Source: Nonomuraea jabiensis
GTDB taxonomy: Bacteria; Actinomycetota; Actinomycetes; Streptosporangiales; Streptosporangiaceae
Assembly: GCF_014204795.1 (NCBI RefSeq)
Contig: NZ_JACHMB010000001.1
Span: forward strand, 9,684,501 to 9,748,500
Direction: 5' to 3'
Length of the DNA stretch: 64,000 bases
Part shown: in pieces, positions 16,301 through 24,904 of the stretch
How the letters are laid out: each line of letters opens with the position of its first letter
Position numbering within the stretch: position 1 is the first letter of the stretch
Translations under genes and position numbers: made by a program
The notes under the pieces: generated by a model
Databases searched by the model: none
What the model was told of the DNA's origin: nothing
The model's input: the letters and a program-made list of their open reading frames with translations, nothing else

Positions 16301-17383
16301 TTGTCATTCGAACATTCCCTTGACGATGGCCTGTCCGCGTACGGCTGGGACGCAGGGCTCGAACAGTCCTTCGCCTCCTACCGCTCCGCGGGGCTCATTC
16401 CCGCCCGCGTGGCCGGCGTCGATCGCGGCGCCTGCGACGTCATCACCGAAACCGGCCCGCAGCGGGCCCGCCTCTCGCTCCCGGCGGCGGCGGATCCGGT
16501 CGAGTCCCCGTGCACGGGCGACTGGGCGGCGCTGCGCCCCGGCCCCACGCCCGAGCTGGTCGCGCTGCTGCCGCGGCGCGGTGTCATCGTCCGGTCGTCG
16601 GCCTCGCGTACCTCCTACGGCCAGGCCCTGGCCGCCAACGTCGACACGGCGCTCGTGGCCGTCTCGCTCGCCGGCCCGCCGAATCCCAGCCGGATCGAGC
16701 GGCTGCTGGCGCTGGCGTGGGAGAGCGGCGCCCAGCCCGTGATCGTCCTGACCAAGGCGGACGAGTCAGCCGATCCCGGCCAGGCGGTGACCGCCGTCGC
16801 CGAGCTCGCCCCGGGCGTGGAGATCATCACCACCAGCGCCGCCACCGGCCAGGGCGTGGACGCGCTCGCCGCCGCGCTCACCGGCACCGTGGTCCTGCTC
16901 GGCCCGTCCGGGGCGGGCAAGTCCACGCTGGGCAACGCGCTGCTGGGCACCGAGGTCCTGCAGACCGGCGCCGTACGCGCGCAGGACGGCAAGGGCCGCC
17001 ACACCACGGTCCGCCGCCGTCTGCTCCCGCTTCCCGGTGGCGGCGTGCTGATCGACACCCCCGGTCTGCGCGGCGTCGGCCTCCTGGATGCCGACGAGGG
17101 CCTGCAGCAGGTCTTCGCCGACATCGAGGAGTTCGCCGGGCAGTGCCGCTTCAGCGATTGCGGCCACGACTCCGAGCCCGGCTGCGCGGTCCAGGCGGCC
17201 ATCGCCTCAGGTGATCTGAGCGAACGCCGCCTCGACAGCTACCGCAAGCTCCAGCGTGAGAACGCCTGGGCCGGCTCCCGCAGCGACGCGCGCCTGCGCG
17301 CCCAGCACGACGACCGCAAGAAGGCGATCACCCGCTCGCTGCGCGAGACCTACGCCTTCCGGGACCGGCAGCGCCGGTCGTGA
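16301..17383 (+). CDS. rsgA: Ribosome small-subunit-dependent GTPase A
   Basis: Circularly permuted GTPase of 360 aa. G4 (VLTKADES) comes before G1 (GPSGAGKSTLGN) and G3 (DTPGLRGVG), as in RsgA/YjeQ. An OB-like N-terminal part contains PARVAGVDRGACDV. The C-terminal zinc motif CRFSDCGHDSEPGC supplies the Cys/His ligands. RsgA helps mature or recycle the 30S subunit. I chose the TTG at 16301 because AAAGGG sits 10 bases upstream and homologues begin near this point; an ATG at 16247 lies inside the attenuator loop. Attenuation by a leader ORF suggests induction when translation is disturbed. Confidence 0.9.
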   Translation: MSFEHSLDDGLSAYGWDAGLEQSFASYRSAGLIPARVAGVDRGACDVITETGPQRARLSLPAAADPVESPCTGDWAALRPGPTPELVALLPRRGVIVRSSASRTSYGQALAANVDTALVAVSLAGPPNPSRIERLLALAWESGAQPVIVLTKADESADPGQAVTAVAELAPGVEIITTSAATGQGVDALAAALTGTVVLLGPSGAGKSTLGNALLGTEVLQTGAVRAQDGKGRHTTVRRRLLPLPGGGVLIDTPGLRGVGLLDADEGLQQVFADIEEFAGQCRFSDCGHDSEPGCAVQAAIASGDLSERRLDSYRKLQRENAWAGSRSDARLRAQHDDRKKAITRSLRETYAFRDRQRRS

Positions 17384-17459
17384 CCCGGGCGCGAGCATGC
17401 GCCACGGGAACGCCACCGCTAGGCCCACGACCACGACCTTGAAGAAAGACGAGCTCACC

Positions 17460-17969
17460 ATGTCGCACACCTGGATCACCCGCCCCGAAACCCCGCAGGA
17501 CATCCCCGCGATCCGCGCGGTCGCGCTCGGCGCCTTCCCCACGCCGCTGGAGGCCGACCTCATCGAGGCGCTGCGCGCCGATGCGGCCTGGTCGCCCGAG
17601 CTGTCCATCGTCGCCCAGGCCCTCGACGGCACCGTGGCCGGGTACGCGCTGCTCACCCGCTGCCACGTCGGCACCGCGCCGGCCCTGGCCCTGGGCCCGT
17701 GCGCGGTCCTGCCGCAGTACCAGAGGAGCGGAGCCGGCTCGGCCGCCATCCGCGCCGGTTTGCAGGTCGCACGCGACAGGGGCGACAACCTCGTCCTCGT
17801 GCTCGGCCACCCCGAGTACTACCCGCGCTTCGGCTTCACCCCGGCCTCGGCGTACGGGATCCGCCCCTCCTTCGAGGTGCCCGACGAGGCGATGATGGCG
17901 CTCGTCTTCGACGACACCGTCCCGGTGCCCGGCGGCACCATCGTCTACCCGGCGCCCTTCGGCGTCTGA
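17460..17969 (+). CDS. GNAT-family N-acetyltransferase
   Basis: 169 aa. The acetyl-CoA-binding region is LGPCAVLPQYQRSGAGSAAIRAGL (Q/R-x-x-G-x-G/A core QRSGAGSA). The following LVLGHPEYYPRFGFTPA is typical of the YhbS-like GNAT subgroup. The RBS is GAAGAAAG. It lies 76 bp downstream of rsgA, probably in the same transcript, and is closed by a strong terminator. Substrate unknown. Confidence 0.85.
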   Translation: MSHTWITRPETPQDIPAIRAVALGAFPTPLEADLIEALRADAAWSPELSIVAQALDGTVAGYALLTRCHVGTAPALALGPCAVLPQYQRSGAGSAAIRAGLQVARDRGDNLVLVLGHPEYYPRFGFTPASAYGIRPSFEVPDEAMMALVFDDTVPVPGGTIVYPAPFGV

Positions 17970-17975
17970 CACCCA

Positions 17976-18008
17976 GCCCGCCCGGGACGAGCCGCGTCCC
18001 GGGCGGGC
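17976..18008 (+). terminator. Strong stem-loop terminator after the GNAT gene
   Basis: A perfect 14-bp GC-rich inverted repeat (arms 17976-17989 and 17995-18008; GCCCGCCCGGGACG on the left) with a 5-base loop begins 7 bp after the stop codon. There is no T-run, as is common in actinomycetes. Confidence 0.8.
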
Positions 18009-18088
18009 CCGCTCCGCTCTGGGCGAATACGGTCCGCTGTCAGTGAACCGGGCCGGGTGCCCGGCGTTCGCGGTGGTTGGGTGTCGGA

Positions 18089-19075
18089 ATGGAGATTTTG
18101 GTTCTGGGGGGAACGGCGTGGCTGGGCCGGGAGCTGTCGCGGCAGGCGATCGAGCGCGGCCATCAGGTGACGTGCCTGGCGCGCGGCGAGAGCGGCCAGG
18201 TCGCGGACGGAGCGCGGCTGGTGGCCGCCGACCGGCGTGATCCTTCAGCATATGAGCCGCTGCTCGACCGGGAGTGGGACGCCGTCATCGAGGTGTCCTG
18301 GCAGCCGGGGTTCGTCCGGCAGGCCCTGCAGGCGCTGGGCGGCCGGGCCCGGCACTGGGCCTACGTCTCCTCCGTCAGCGCCTACGCCTCCCATGCCGTA
18401 CCGGATGCCGACGAGTCCACGGCCCTGCTTGCCGCGACCGATCGGGACGAGGTCGACCGCGACCTGTACGGCGAGGCGAAGGCCGCCTGCGAGCTGGCGT
18501 CGACGGCGGCGGTGGGCGAGCGGCTGCTGATTGCCCGCGCCGGCCTCATCGGCGGCCCCGGCGATCACAGCGGGCGCACCGGCTACTGGGCGGCCCGTGC
18601 CGCCCGCGACCGGCAGGGGCCGATGCTGGTGCCCGACACGCCGCACCTGGCGACCCAGGCGATCGACGTACGGGACCTGGCCGCCTGGCTGCTGGACGCG
18701 GGCGAGAAGGGCGTTGTCGGCACCTTTGACGCTGTCGGGCCGGTCGTCCCGTTCGGGGAGTGGCTGGAGTTGTCGCGTGCCGCCGGCGGGCACACCGGCC
18801 CGGTGGTCGCCGCCGACTCGGCATGGCTGCTGGCCAACGGCGTGGCCGAGTGGATGGGGCCCGAGTCGCTGCCGATGTGGGTGGTCGAGCCGGGCTGGGA
18901 AGGGTTCGGGTCCCGGACCGGGGCCGCGGCGCGCGCCGCGGGGCTGCTCCATCGGCCCAGGGAGCAGATGGTGGCCGACACGCTGGATTGGGAGCGCGAG
19001 CAGGGGCTGGAGCGTGACCGGCGGGCCGGCCTGAGTGCCCAGCGGGAGCGCGAGCTGCTCACCGCTCTCAGCTGA
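18089..19075 (+). CDS. NAD-dependent epimerase/dehydratase family protein
   Basis: 328 aa. Rossmann start MEILVLGGTAWLGREL (GGTxxxG). Downstream AYVSSVSAYAS and DLYGEAKAACE give the Ser and the Tyr-x-x-x-Lys pair in atypical SDR form. Members include reductases close to mRNA-binding or isoflavone reductase-like proteins. The gene stands alone after the terminator. An ATG 18089 start matches the family N-terminus. Confidence 0.8.
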   Translation: MEILVLGGTAWLGRELSRQAIERGHQVTCLARGESGQVADGARLVAADRRDPSAYEPLLDREWDAVIEVSWQPGFVRQALQALGGRARHWAYVSSVSAYASHAVPDADESTALLAATDRDEVDRDLYGEAKAACELASTAAVGERLLIARAGLIGGPGDHSGRTGYWAARAARDRQGPMLVPDTPHLATQAIDVRDLAAWLLDAGEKGVVGTFDAVGPVVPFGEWLELSRAAGGHTGPVVAADSAWLLANGVAEWMGPESLPMWVVEPGWEGFGSRTGAAARAAGLLHRPREQMVADTLDWEREQGLERDRRAGLSAQRERELLTALS

Positions 19076-19228
19076 GAGGGTTTCTCCCATACTGGCCAGG
19101 CCGAATGCCAGCGGCCTGCGCCCGGGCAATAGGGTGCGGTATTGGCCCGACGGCGCCGACGACAGTGCCCGCTACCAGCCCGGCGGCCACCTCGTGCTGA
19201 CCGCGGCGCTGCTGGAGGCCAGCACCCG

Positions 19229-19620
19229 GTGAACGCCCTCGTCGAGCGGCTGGTCAACGAGCCGCTCAGCAAGCGGGAGGTCGTCGAGCGCTACGCCGAC
19301 GTGCTGCTGGCGATTCCGCGTTCGGAGGTCGTCGCCCAGTTCGAGGCCTACCTCGACGCCTCCAGGCGTTCGGAATTGGAGCAGGTCGTGCACGGCGTGC
19401 TCGCTCGTTCGAGGAGGTCGCCCGCCGTACTCTCGCGGCCGAGGGAGTCGAGCGGCCGGAGGAGGCGGCACGAGCCTTCGTCGCTCTGGCCGACGGTTTC
19501 GCCCTGGCCCGGATGGCGCGGCCGGAGCCGCAGGCGGATCGGCGGGCGCTGGTCGAGGGCATGAGCGCGCTGCTGGTCGGTTACCTGGCGTCACGGGGTC
19601 CCGGAGAGGGGACCCCGTGA
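19229..19620 (+). pseudogene. TetR-family regulator, HTH missing and frameshifted
   Basis: The segment ALVERLVNEPLSKREVVER followed by ADVLLAIPRSEVVAQFEAYL is a TetR C-terminal domain. Near 19410 the frame shifts by one base; in the next frame FEEVARRTLAAEGVERPEEA continues the domain to the stop at 19620. No N-terminal helix-turn-helix precedes it. A 32-codon GTG ORF at 19134-19232 upstream is of uncertain nature. Confidence 0.65.
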
Positions 19621-19689
19621 CGGGAGGCGTCAGGCGGCGTCGAGCGTAGCGGTGATCTTGCGCTGATCCTGGCCGGCCAGTGCGTCGGG

Positions 19690-19990
19690 CGCGGCCGCCG
19701 ACATCTGCCCCGTCACCGGCCGCGGCCGGCTGTGCTATCCGCGCGCCGAGTACCTGTTCAAGACCGCCTCCGCCGACCTCGACCCGCACGGCGAAGGATG
19801 GACGCTGCATCAGATACGCCACAGCACGCTGGCCCACCTGTCCGCCGCCGGCCGCACCGCGCCGGAACTGCAGGCCAAGTCCGGCCACCAGCACCTGTCC
19901 AGCCTCGGTCGATACGTGCGCCTCGGCGAGGAGACCTCCGCCCGCATCACCGCTGAGCACGACCCCGCGGCCCGACGGCGCAAGCGCTGA
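19690..19990 (+). pseudogene. Tyrosine recombinase C-terminal fragment
   Basis: Reading in the frame that ends at TGA 19990, the translation contains TLHQIRHSTLAHLSAAG (the R-H box), then KSGHQHLSSLGRYVRLGEE (second His and a Tyr). This matches the catalytic end of integrase/transposon recombinases of the Tn554-like type. The N-terminal two thirds are missing and the neighbouring DNA also holds broken genes, so it is a remnant of a mobile element. Confidence 0.65.
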
Positions 19991-20243
19991 CACCAAGGCG
20001 CCTCTACTCACGCGGTGTGTTTCTGGCGTACTCCGGCCGTACCCCTTGTTCGGTCGTCAGCAGGTCCAGCCGGAAGGGGAAGCCCTTCGTGAACGGCCAT
20101 CCAGGCGACGTGCACCTTTCGTGCCTGAATCCGCTGGTGTCATCGGTTTTGTCAGGGGCAAGGGACGGTGGACGCGGGGGCGTCAGCAGATCGGAGGCCG
20201 CCTGCGGCGTACGCACATACCACCACAACCTGCGTGAGGACAC

Positions 20244-21137
20244 ATGATGACCGACAGATTCGCCCGTGCGCTCGGGTGGGCCAGCCTCGCGCTGGGAGCG
20301 GCGCAACTGGCGGCACCACGGGCCGTGACCCGCCTGTGCGGCGTCGACGACGCGCCCGGGGCCACGGCCGTCGCCAGGCTCGCCGGCGGGCGCGAACTCC
20401 TGCACGCCGCGCTCCTGCTCGGCGCCAAGAACCCCGCCCAGTGGGCGTGGACCAGGGTCGCCGGCGACACGATGGACCTGGGCGTCCTGGGCAGAGCCGC
20501 CGCCAACCGCACCGGCGCCCGCCGCGCCCGCGCGCTGGTCGCGCTCGGCACCGTCGCCGGGATCACCGCCCTGGACGCCGTCTGCGCCCGGGGCGGCACC
20601 GCCAAGGCCAAGGGCCCGCTGCAGGTGCGCGCCTCCATCACCATCAACAAGCCGCGCGAGGAGGTCTACCACTTCTGGCGGGACCTGGAGAACCTGCCCT
20701 CCTTCATGGTCCACCTGGACTCGGTGCGCACCCTCGACCAGCGCCGTTCCCGCTGGAAGGCCAAGGGTCCGGTGGTTGACCTGGAGTGGGAGGCCGAGAT
20801 CATCGACGAGCGGGCCGGCGACCTGATCGCCTGGCGGTCGGTGCCCGGCACCGGCGTCTCCACCGCCGGCCTGGTCAGCTTCACCGACGGCCCCGGCGGG
20901 CGCGGCACCGTCGTGGACGTCTCCCTGGAGTACAGCGTGCCCGGCCGCAAGCTCGCCGCCGGCGTCGCCCGCATGTTCGGCGAGCACCCCGAGCAGCAGG
21001 TCCGCGACGACCTGCGCCGCTTCAAGCAGGTCATGGAGACCGGCGAGGTGGTCCGCTCCGAGGGCAGTCCCGAGGGCCACCGCGCCCTGCGCCAGCTCCA
21101 CCAGCGTCCCGCACAACCGATCGGAGGACGGGCATGA
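20244..21137 (+). CDS. SRPBCC (polyketide cyclase-like) protein with an N-terminal membrane region
   Basis: 297 aa. Residues 1-125 form a hydrophobic alanine-rich region, including RELLHAALLLGAKNPAQWAW, of the kind attached to cyclase/dehydrase proteins. Residues 130-280 carry the SRPBCC fold (VRASITINKPREEVYHFW, LPSFMVHLDSV, VDLEWEAEIIDE, GTVVDVSLEY). The function is a ligand-binding or membrane-stress role in related genes; not established. It is ATGA-coupled to the alcohol dehydrogenase. Confidence 0.75.
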   Translation: MMTDRFARALGWASLALGAAQLAAPRAVTRLCGVDDAPGATAVARLAGGRELLHAALLLGAKNPAQWAWTRVAGDTMDLGVLGRAAANRTGARRARALVALGTVAGITALDAVCARGGTAKAKGPLQVRASITINKPREEVYHFWRDLENLPSFMVHLDSVRTLDQRRSRWKAKGPVVDLEWEAEIIDERAGDLIAWRSVPGTGVSTAGLVSFTDGPGGRGTVVDVSLEYSVPGRKLAAGVARMFGEHPEQQVRDDLRRFKQVMETGEVVRSEGSPEGHRALRQLHQRPAQPIGGRA

Positions 21138-22303
21138 AGGCCAACGTGTGGGCGGGCCGCAACCGCGTGGAGATCCAGGACGTTCCGGACCCGCAGATCC
21201 TCAACGCGCGTGACGCGATCGTCCGCGTCTCCTCGACCACGATCTGCGGCTCCGACCTGCACCTCGTGGACGGCTACATCCCGACCGTCAAGAAGGGCGA
21301 CGTCCTCGGCCACGAGTTCATGGGCGAGGTCGTCGAGGTCGGCCCCGGCGTGCGCAACCTGCACGTCGGCGACCGCGTCGTGGTGCCGTTCCCGATCGCC
21401 TGCGGCGCCTGCTTCGCCTGCCAGGACGGCCTGTACTCGGTGTGCGAGAACTCCAACCCCAACGCCGGGATGGCCGAGAAGCTGATGGGCCACTCGCCCG
21501 CCGGCATCTTCGGCTACTCCCACATGCTGGGCGGCTTCCCCGGCGGGCAGGCCGAGTACGTGCGCGTCCCGTTCGCCGACGTCGGTCCCATCAAGATCGA
21601 GGACGACCTGCCGGACGAGAAGGTACTGTTCCTGTCCGACATCTTCCCCACCGGCTTCATGGGCGCGGAGATGTGCGACATCAAGCCGGGCCAGACGATC
21701 GCCATCTGGGGCGCGGGGCCGGTCGGGCAGTTCGCCGCGGCCAGCGCGTTCCTGCTCGGCGCCGACCGGGTCATCGTCATCGACCGCTTCCCGTACCGGC
21801 TGCGGCGGGTCCAGCGCACCGGCGCCGAGGTCCTCAACTACGAAGAGGTGAACGTGCTGGAGGCGCTGCGCGACATGACCGGCGGGCGCGGCCCGGACGC
21901 CTGCATCGACGCCGTCGGCATGGAGGCGCACCACCCGACCCCGGCCATGTACGCCTACGACCGCACCAAGCAGGCCGCCCGGATGGAGACCGAGCGCCCG
22001 TACGTTCTGCGCGAGGCCATCATGGCCTGCCGCAACGGCGGCGTGGTCTCCGTCATCGGCGTCTACGGCGGATTCGTGGACAAGTTCCCGATGGGCACCG
22101 TCATGAACCGGTCGCTGACCATCCGCACCGGTCAGTGTCACGTACAGCGCTACACGGAGCCGCTGCTGCAGCGGATCCGCGCGGGCGAGATCGACCCCAG
22201 CTTCGTCATCTCACACCGGATGCCGCTCAGCGAGGCGCCGCGCGCGTTCGAGCTGTTCAAGCACAAGCAGGACGAGTTCAACAAGGTGGTCCTCACTCCG
22301 TAG
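21134..22303 (+). CDS. Zinc-dependent alcohol dehydrogenase (formaldehyde dehydrogenase-like)
   Basis: 389 aa. Catalytic zinc ligands are in TTICGSDLHLV (Cys) and GHEFMGEVVEVGPG (His-Glu). A structural zinc loop follows, IACGACFACQDGLYSVCEN. The cofactor motif is IWGAGPVGQFA. The insertion around AYDRTKQAARMETERP is typical of the glutathione-independent formaldehyde dehydrogenase-like subgroup. Its coupling to the SRPBCC gene is common in actinobacteria. Confidence 0.9.
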   Translation: MKANVWAGRNRVEIQDVPDPQILNARDAIVRVSSTTICGSDLHLVDGYIPTVKKGDVLGHEFMGEVVEVGPGVRNLHVGDRVVVPFPIACGACFACQDGLYSVCENSNPNAGMAEKLMGHSPAGIFGYSHMLGGFPGGQAEYVRVPFADVGPIKIEDDLPDEKVLFLSDIFPTGFMGAEMCDIKPGQTIAIWGAGPVGQFAAASAFLLGADRVIVIDRFPYRLRRVQRTGAEVLNYEEVNVLEALRDMTGGRGPDACIDAVGMEAHHPTPAMYAYDRTKQAARMETERPYVLREAIMACRNGGVVSVIGVYGGFVDKFPMGTVMNRSLTIRTGQCHVQRYTEPLLQRIRAGEIDPSFVISHRMPLSEAPRAFELFKHKQDEFNKVVLTP

Positions 22304-22406
22304 CGCCTGCCTTCGCGGCCCAGAGCCGGTTCCACTCGATCTCCGCGGTGGCCCGCCGCTCCGCCCGGCGCCGTTGCGTAAGCCTCAGCCGCTCATTCCG
22401 ATCCAT
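22293..22406 (-). CDS. Putative 37-aa basic protein
   Basis: ATG at 22406 reads MDRNERLRLTQRRRAERR and ends WAAKAGATE; it is rich in Arg and overlaps the 3' end of the alcohol dehydrogenase by 11 bp. No ribosome binding site is visible. It may be spurious. Confidence 0.3.
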   Translation of the reverse strand: MDRNERLRLTQRRRAERRATAEIEWNRLWAAKAGATE

Positions 22407-22494
22407 GTCGCGCAGCGTAGTTCTTTCATCGCGTATGGGGCGAGAGGGTTTTGGCCGCAGGAAGGGCCGAGTGCCGTTAGTCCTTTCGGTGGCC

Positions 22495-22640
22495 TCAGCT
22501 GGTCGCATGCGGTTCGCTGGCATGCTGTGTGAGCGCCAGGTTTTCGGCTTCGAGGCGGGCGATCTGGGTGTCGAGGAAGCGGTTGTTCTCGCGGGCGGCC
22601 TTGAGCCGGTCGCGGCCGCGACATGCTGAGCCGCATCATC
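22495..22640 (-). pseudogene. Coiled-coil C-terminal remnant (TnpC/DUF6262-like)
   Basis: The minus strand encodes LKAARENNRFLDTQIARLEA and ends in HATS, a leucine-zipper-like tail such as closes DUF6262 proteins that travel with Tn554-type recombinases. The recombinase fragment at 19690 fits the same kind of element. Only the tail is left. Confidence 0.4.
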
Positions 22641-22739
22641 AGCGCGCGGCAGCCGGGTGATCGCAACCGCCGCAAGCCGCCCGGACCACTGCAAGCCGGG
22701 ATCAATCCCTGCGCAAGGCGCTCCCCTTAGCGACGCAGC

Positions 22740-22979
22740 GTGCTCAAAGGACTGGTCCTCGGCGCCGCTCTCACCGCGGCCGCGACACTGACGCTCGCCT
22801 CCACCGGCCCCGCCTTCGCCACTCCGGTCTCGGCCGGGACGCCCGCAGCCGGCAAGGTGGCGAACAAGCTGTTCCGCGCCTGGCGGGGCCGGAGGCCGAC
22901 ACATGGGACTTCACCCTCATCGGCGGACCGGCCGCCTTCCTCGCCCGCCACCCTGAGGCGCTCGAGCTTAGCCATCTGA
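22740..22979 (+). CDS. Short ORF with a signal-peptide-like start
   Basis: GTG at 22740 encodes a hydrophobic Ala/Leu-rich start (VLGAALTAAATLTLASTGPA, then FATPVSAG) resembling a Sec signal peptide with cleavage near AFA. After about residue 48 the sequence turns Arg/Ser-rich and looks out of frame. It is probably the 5' end of a decayed secreted-protein gene. Confidence 0.3.
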   Translation: MLKGLVLGAALTAAATLTLASTGPAFATPVSAGTPAAGKVANKLFRAWRGRRPTHGTSPSSADRPPSSPATLRRSSLAI

Positions 22980-23035
22980 GCCGGCTGCTCAGACAGCGAG
23001 GGAATGCGAGCCGGTGGCGATCGGAGGTTGTGGTG

Positions 23036-23164
23036 ATGAGTTCACGAGCAGGCTTCAACCCGGGCTACCCCGGTTTCTCCCGGGAGACCATGGCCTACCA
23101 GCTGATCGTCAGTATCTGTAACAAGGGCCGCAAAGCCCGCAACCGCATCGAGCCCGTCGCCTGA
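23036..23164 (+). CDS. Putative 42-aa peptide
   Basis: ATG at 23036, with GGAGG about 10 bases upstream, encodes MSSRAGFNPGYPGFSRETMA and continues to RNRIEPVA. It follows a stretch of decayed coding DNA. I do not recognise it. Confidence 0.3.
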   Translation: MSSRAGFNPGYPGFSRETMAYQLIVSICNKGRKARNRIEPVA

Positions 23165-23740
23165 AGACCCCCGCGCAGTGAGGTGGCGCGGGGCGGCGAC
23201 GTCATCAGGACCCACGATCCTCTAGCAGGATCCACTTTCTCGCCGATCCACTCTCCCCACTCCAGTAGGTACTCGACTCCTTGCCGCCGACTAGCAACTC
23301 CGCTGCTTTGAGCAGATGCTGGCGCATCGCCCGGCGGCTCCTGACGGCGCTCGGGCGGCAAGCGCGATGGTCGCGTCGCCGAGGACCATGTGCAAGCCTC
23401 CGAAGACGACGCGCTCAACAGACCGCTGCGTCATGACGTGCGCGAGCCCGGTACCCCGCCGGCGGCCAACACTGTCGCCATGCGCATCACCACCTTCAAG
23501 TACTCCCGCCGCCACCGAAAAGGTTCTTCTCAAGTGCCGCACCAGTCAGCGTTTGCTTTGGAGTAGTCGGTGGCGCGTCGGCGGGAATCGGTGCGCCGCA
23601 GGCGTGACCATGTGAGCCTGGCGGGCATGGCCGATCGTGCCCGGGCGGCGCGAGATCAACCGGCGCCGGACATCGTCGGCGGCCTGGCCGCCCGGATAAT
23701 TGACTGGTCGCGTCAGCGGGAATGCCGATCTAATACCGCC
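23165..23740. other. Gene-poor spacer
   Basis: No ORF here has coding-like composition or a recognisable product. The only structure seen is the left arm of a long inverted repeat beginning near 23551. Confidence 0.5.
23551..23609 (+). repeat. Left arm of the inverted repeat around the hydrolase gene
   Basis: The core 23563-23609 pairs with 24567-24613 in inverted orientation with 43 of 47 positions identical by eye; the core begins GTAGTCGGTGGCGCG and ends AGGCGTGACC. A less exact extension reaches GTTTGC at 23551. The arms are about 1 kb apart and enclose one gene. Confidence 0.75.
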
Positions 23741-24505
23741 ATGCGCGTCACCTCAGAAACCGTCGCTGACGGCATCCGCGAACAGCTCTTCAGTATCGGG
23801 GACATCCCCGGGGTGCTCTGGACGCCCGCCGAGGGCTCCGGTCCCCGTCCGCTGGTCTTGATCGGGCACGGCGGCGGCCAGCACAAGAAGGGATGGGAGG
23901 TCGTCTCCCGGGCCTTCCCCTACGTCACCTCCTGCGGCTTCGCGGTCGCCGCGATCGACGCCCCAGGTACCGGCGACAGGCCGGAACACCCGGAAATCCG
24001 GCGGCTGGTGGCGCTCATCCAGGAACGAGAGGCCGCGGGCGAGCCCTTCCGGTCCTGCCCGGAGTGGCCCGCCCTCAACGAAACCGTGGCGGCGCAGCTC
24101 ATCCCCGACTGGCAGACCACCCTCGACGCGCTCCAGAAACTGGACTCCGTCGGCGACAGCCAGCCCGTCGGGTACTACGGTCTGTCCCAGGGCGGTGAGA
24201 TGGGCATCCGCCTCGTCGCGGCCGAACCTCGGATCACAGCCGCGGTCTTGGGCCTCGTCGGAAGCGACTGGCTCATCGACATCGCGGCGCGGATCACGAT
24301 CCCGGTCGAGTTCGTACTGCAGTGGGACGATGAAGGCGCTCCGCGGGACTCGGTCATGAAGCTGTTCGACGCACTTGGCTCCGCCGAGAAGACTCTGCAC
24401 GCCAACCCCGGCAGCCACTTTCGAGTCCCGTCCTTTGAAATCGACAGCTCGATCCGGTTCTTCGCCCGGCACCTGGGTAGCCCTCGCACCGCGAGCAGCT
24501 CCTGA
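23741..24505 (+). CDS. Alpha/beta hydrolase (dienelactone hydrolase-like)
   Basis: 254 aa. An oxyanion segment LVLIGHGGGQHKKGWE precedes the nucleophile elbow YYGLSQGGEMG (G-x-S-x-G). The acid is probably in VLQWDDEGAP and the His in NPGSHFRVP. There is no signal peptide. The gene stands alone within a pair of about 50-bp inverted repeats, which suggests it arrived as a cassette. Substrate unknown. Confidence 0.8.
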   Translation: MRVTSETVADGIREQLFSIGDIPGVLWTPAEGSGPRPLVLIGHGGGQHKKGWEVVSRAFPYVTSCGFAVAAIDAPGTGDRPEHPEIRRLVALIQEREAAGEPFRSCPEWPALNETVAAQLIPDWQTTLDALQKLDSVGDSQPVGYYGLSQGGEMGIRLVAAEPRITAAVLGLVGSDWLIDIAARITIPVEFVLQWDDEGAPRDSVMKLFDALGSAEKTLHANPGSHFRVPSFEIDSSIRFFARHLGSPRTASSS

Positions 24506-24566
24506 CACTGATCGGCGCCAAACGCCGACGCGCGGTCCGTCGCCAGTGCCGTGCCCACCTTCGCCG

Positions 24567-24622
24567 GGTCACGCCTACGGCGCAGCGATTCCGGCCGCCG
24601 CGCCACCGACTACAGGGCAAAC
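24567..24622 (-). repeat. Right arm of the inverted repeat around the hydrolase gene
   Basis: Inverted copy of 23563-23609 (core 24567-24613, 43 of 47 identical), with the looser extension ending at 24622. No transposase gene lies between the arms. Confidence 0.75.
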
Positions 24623-24672
24623 CTTGACTGATACGGCACTAGTGTCATGCGCCTGAAATTCGTCGGCAATAT

Positions 24673-24882
24673 TTAGCGATCGGATTCGAGGATCTCTTCG
24701 GCGGTCTTGGTCCAGACGAACGGCTTCGGGTCGTCGTTCCACTGATCCATCCAGTCGCGGATGTCCTTCTCCAGTGCTTGGACGCTCTTGTGGACTCCGC
24801 GGCGGATCAACTGGTCGGTCAGGTAGCCGAACCACCGCTCAACCCGGTTGATCCACGAAGAACCGGTCGGGGTGAAGTGCAT
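24673..24882 (-). pseudogene. IS630-family transposase C-terminal fragment
   Basis: The reading frame gives HFTPTGSSWINRVERWFGYL, the end of the DDE domain with the catalytic Glu of the W-x-N-x-V-E motif, then RDWMDQWNDDPKPFVWTKTA. Full transposases are about 350 aa; only about 70 residues remain. Confidence 0.8.
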
Positions 24883-24904
24883 GTGGAAGCGAGGGTGGCG
24901 GGCC

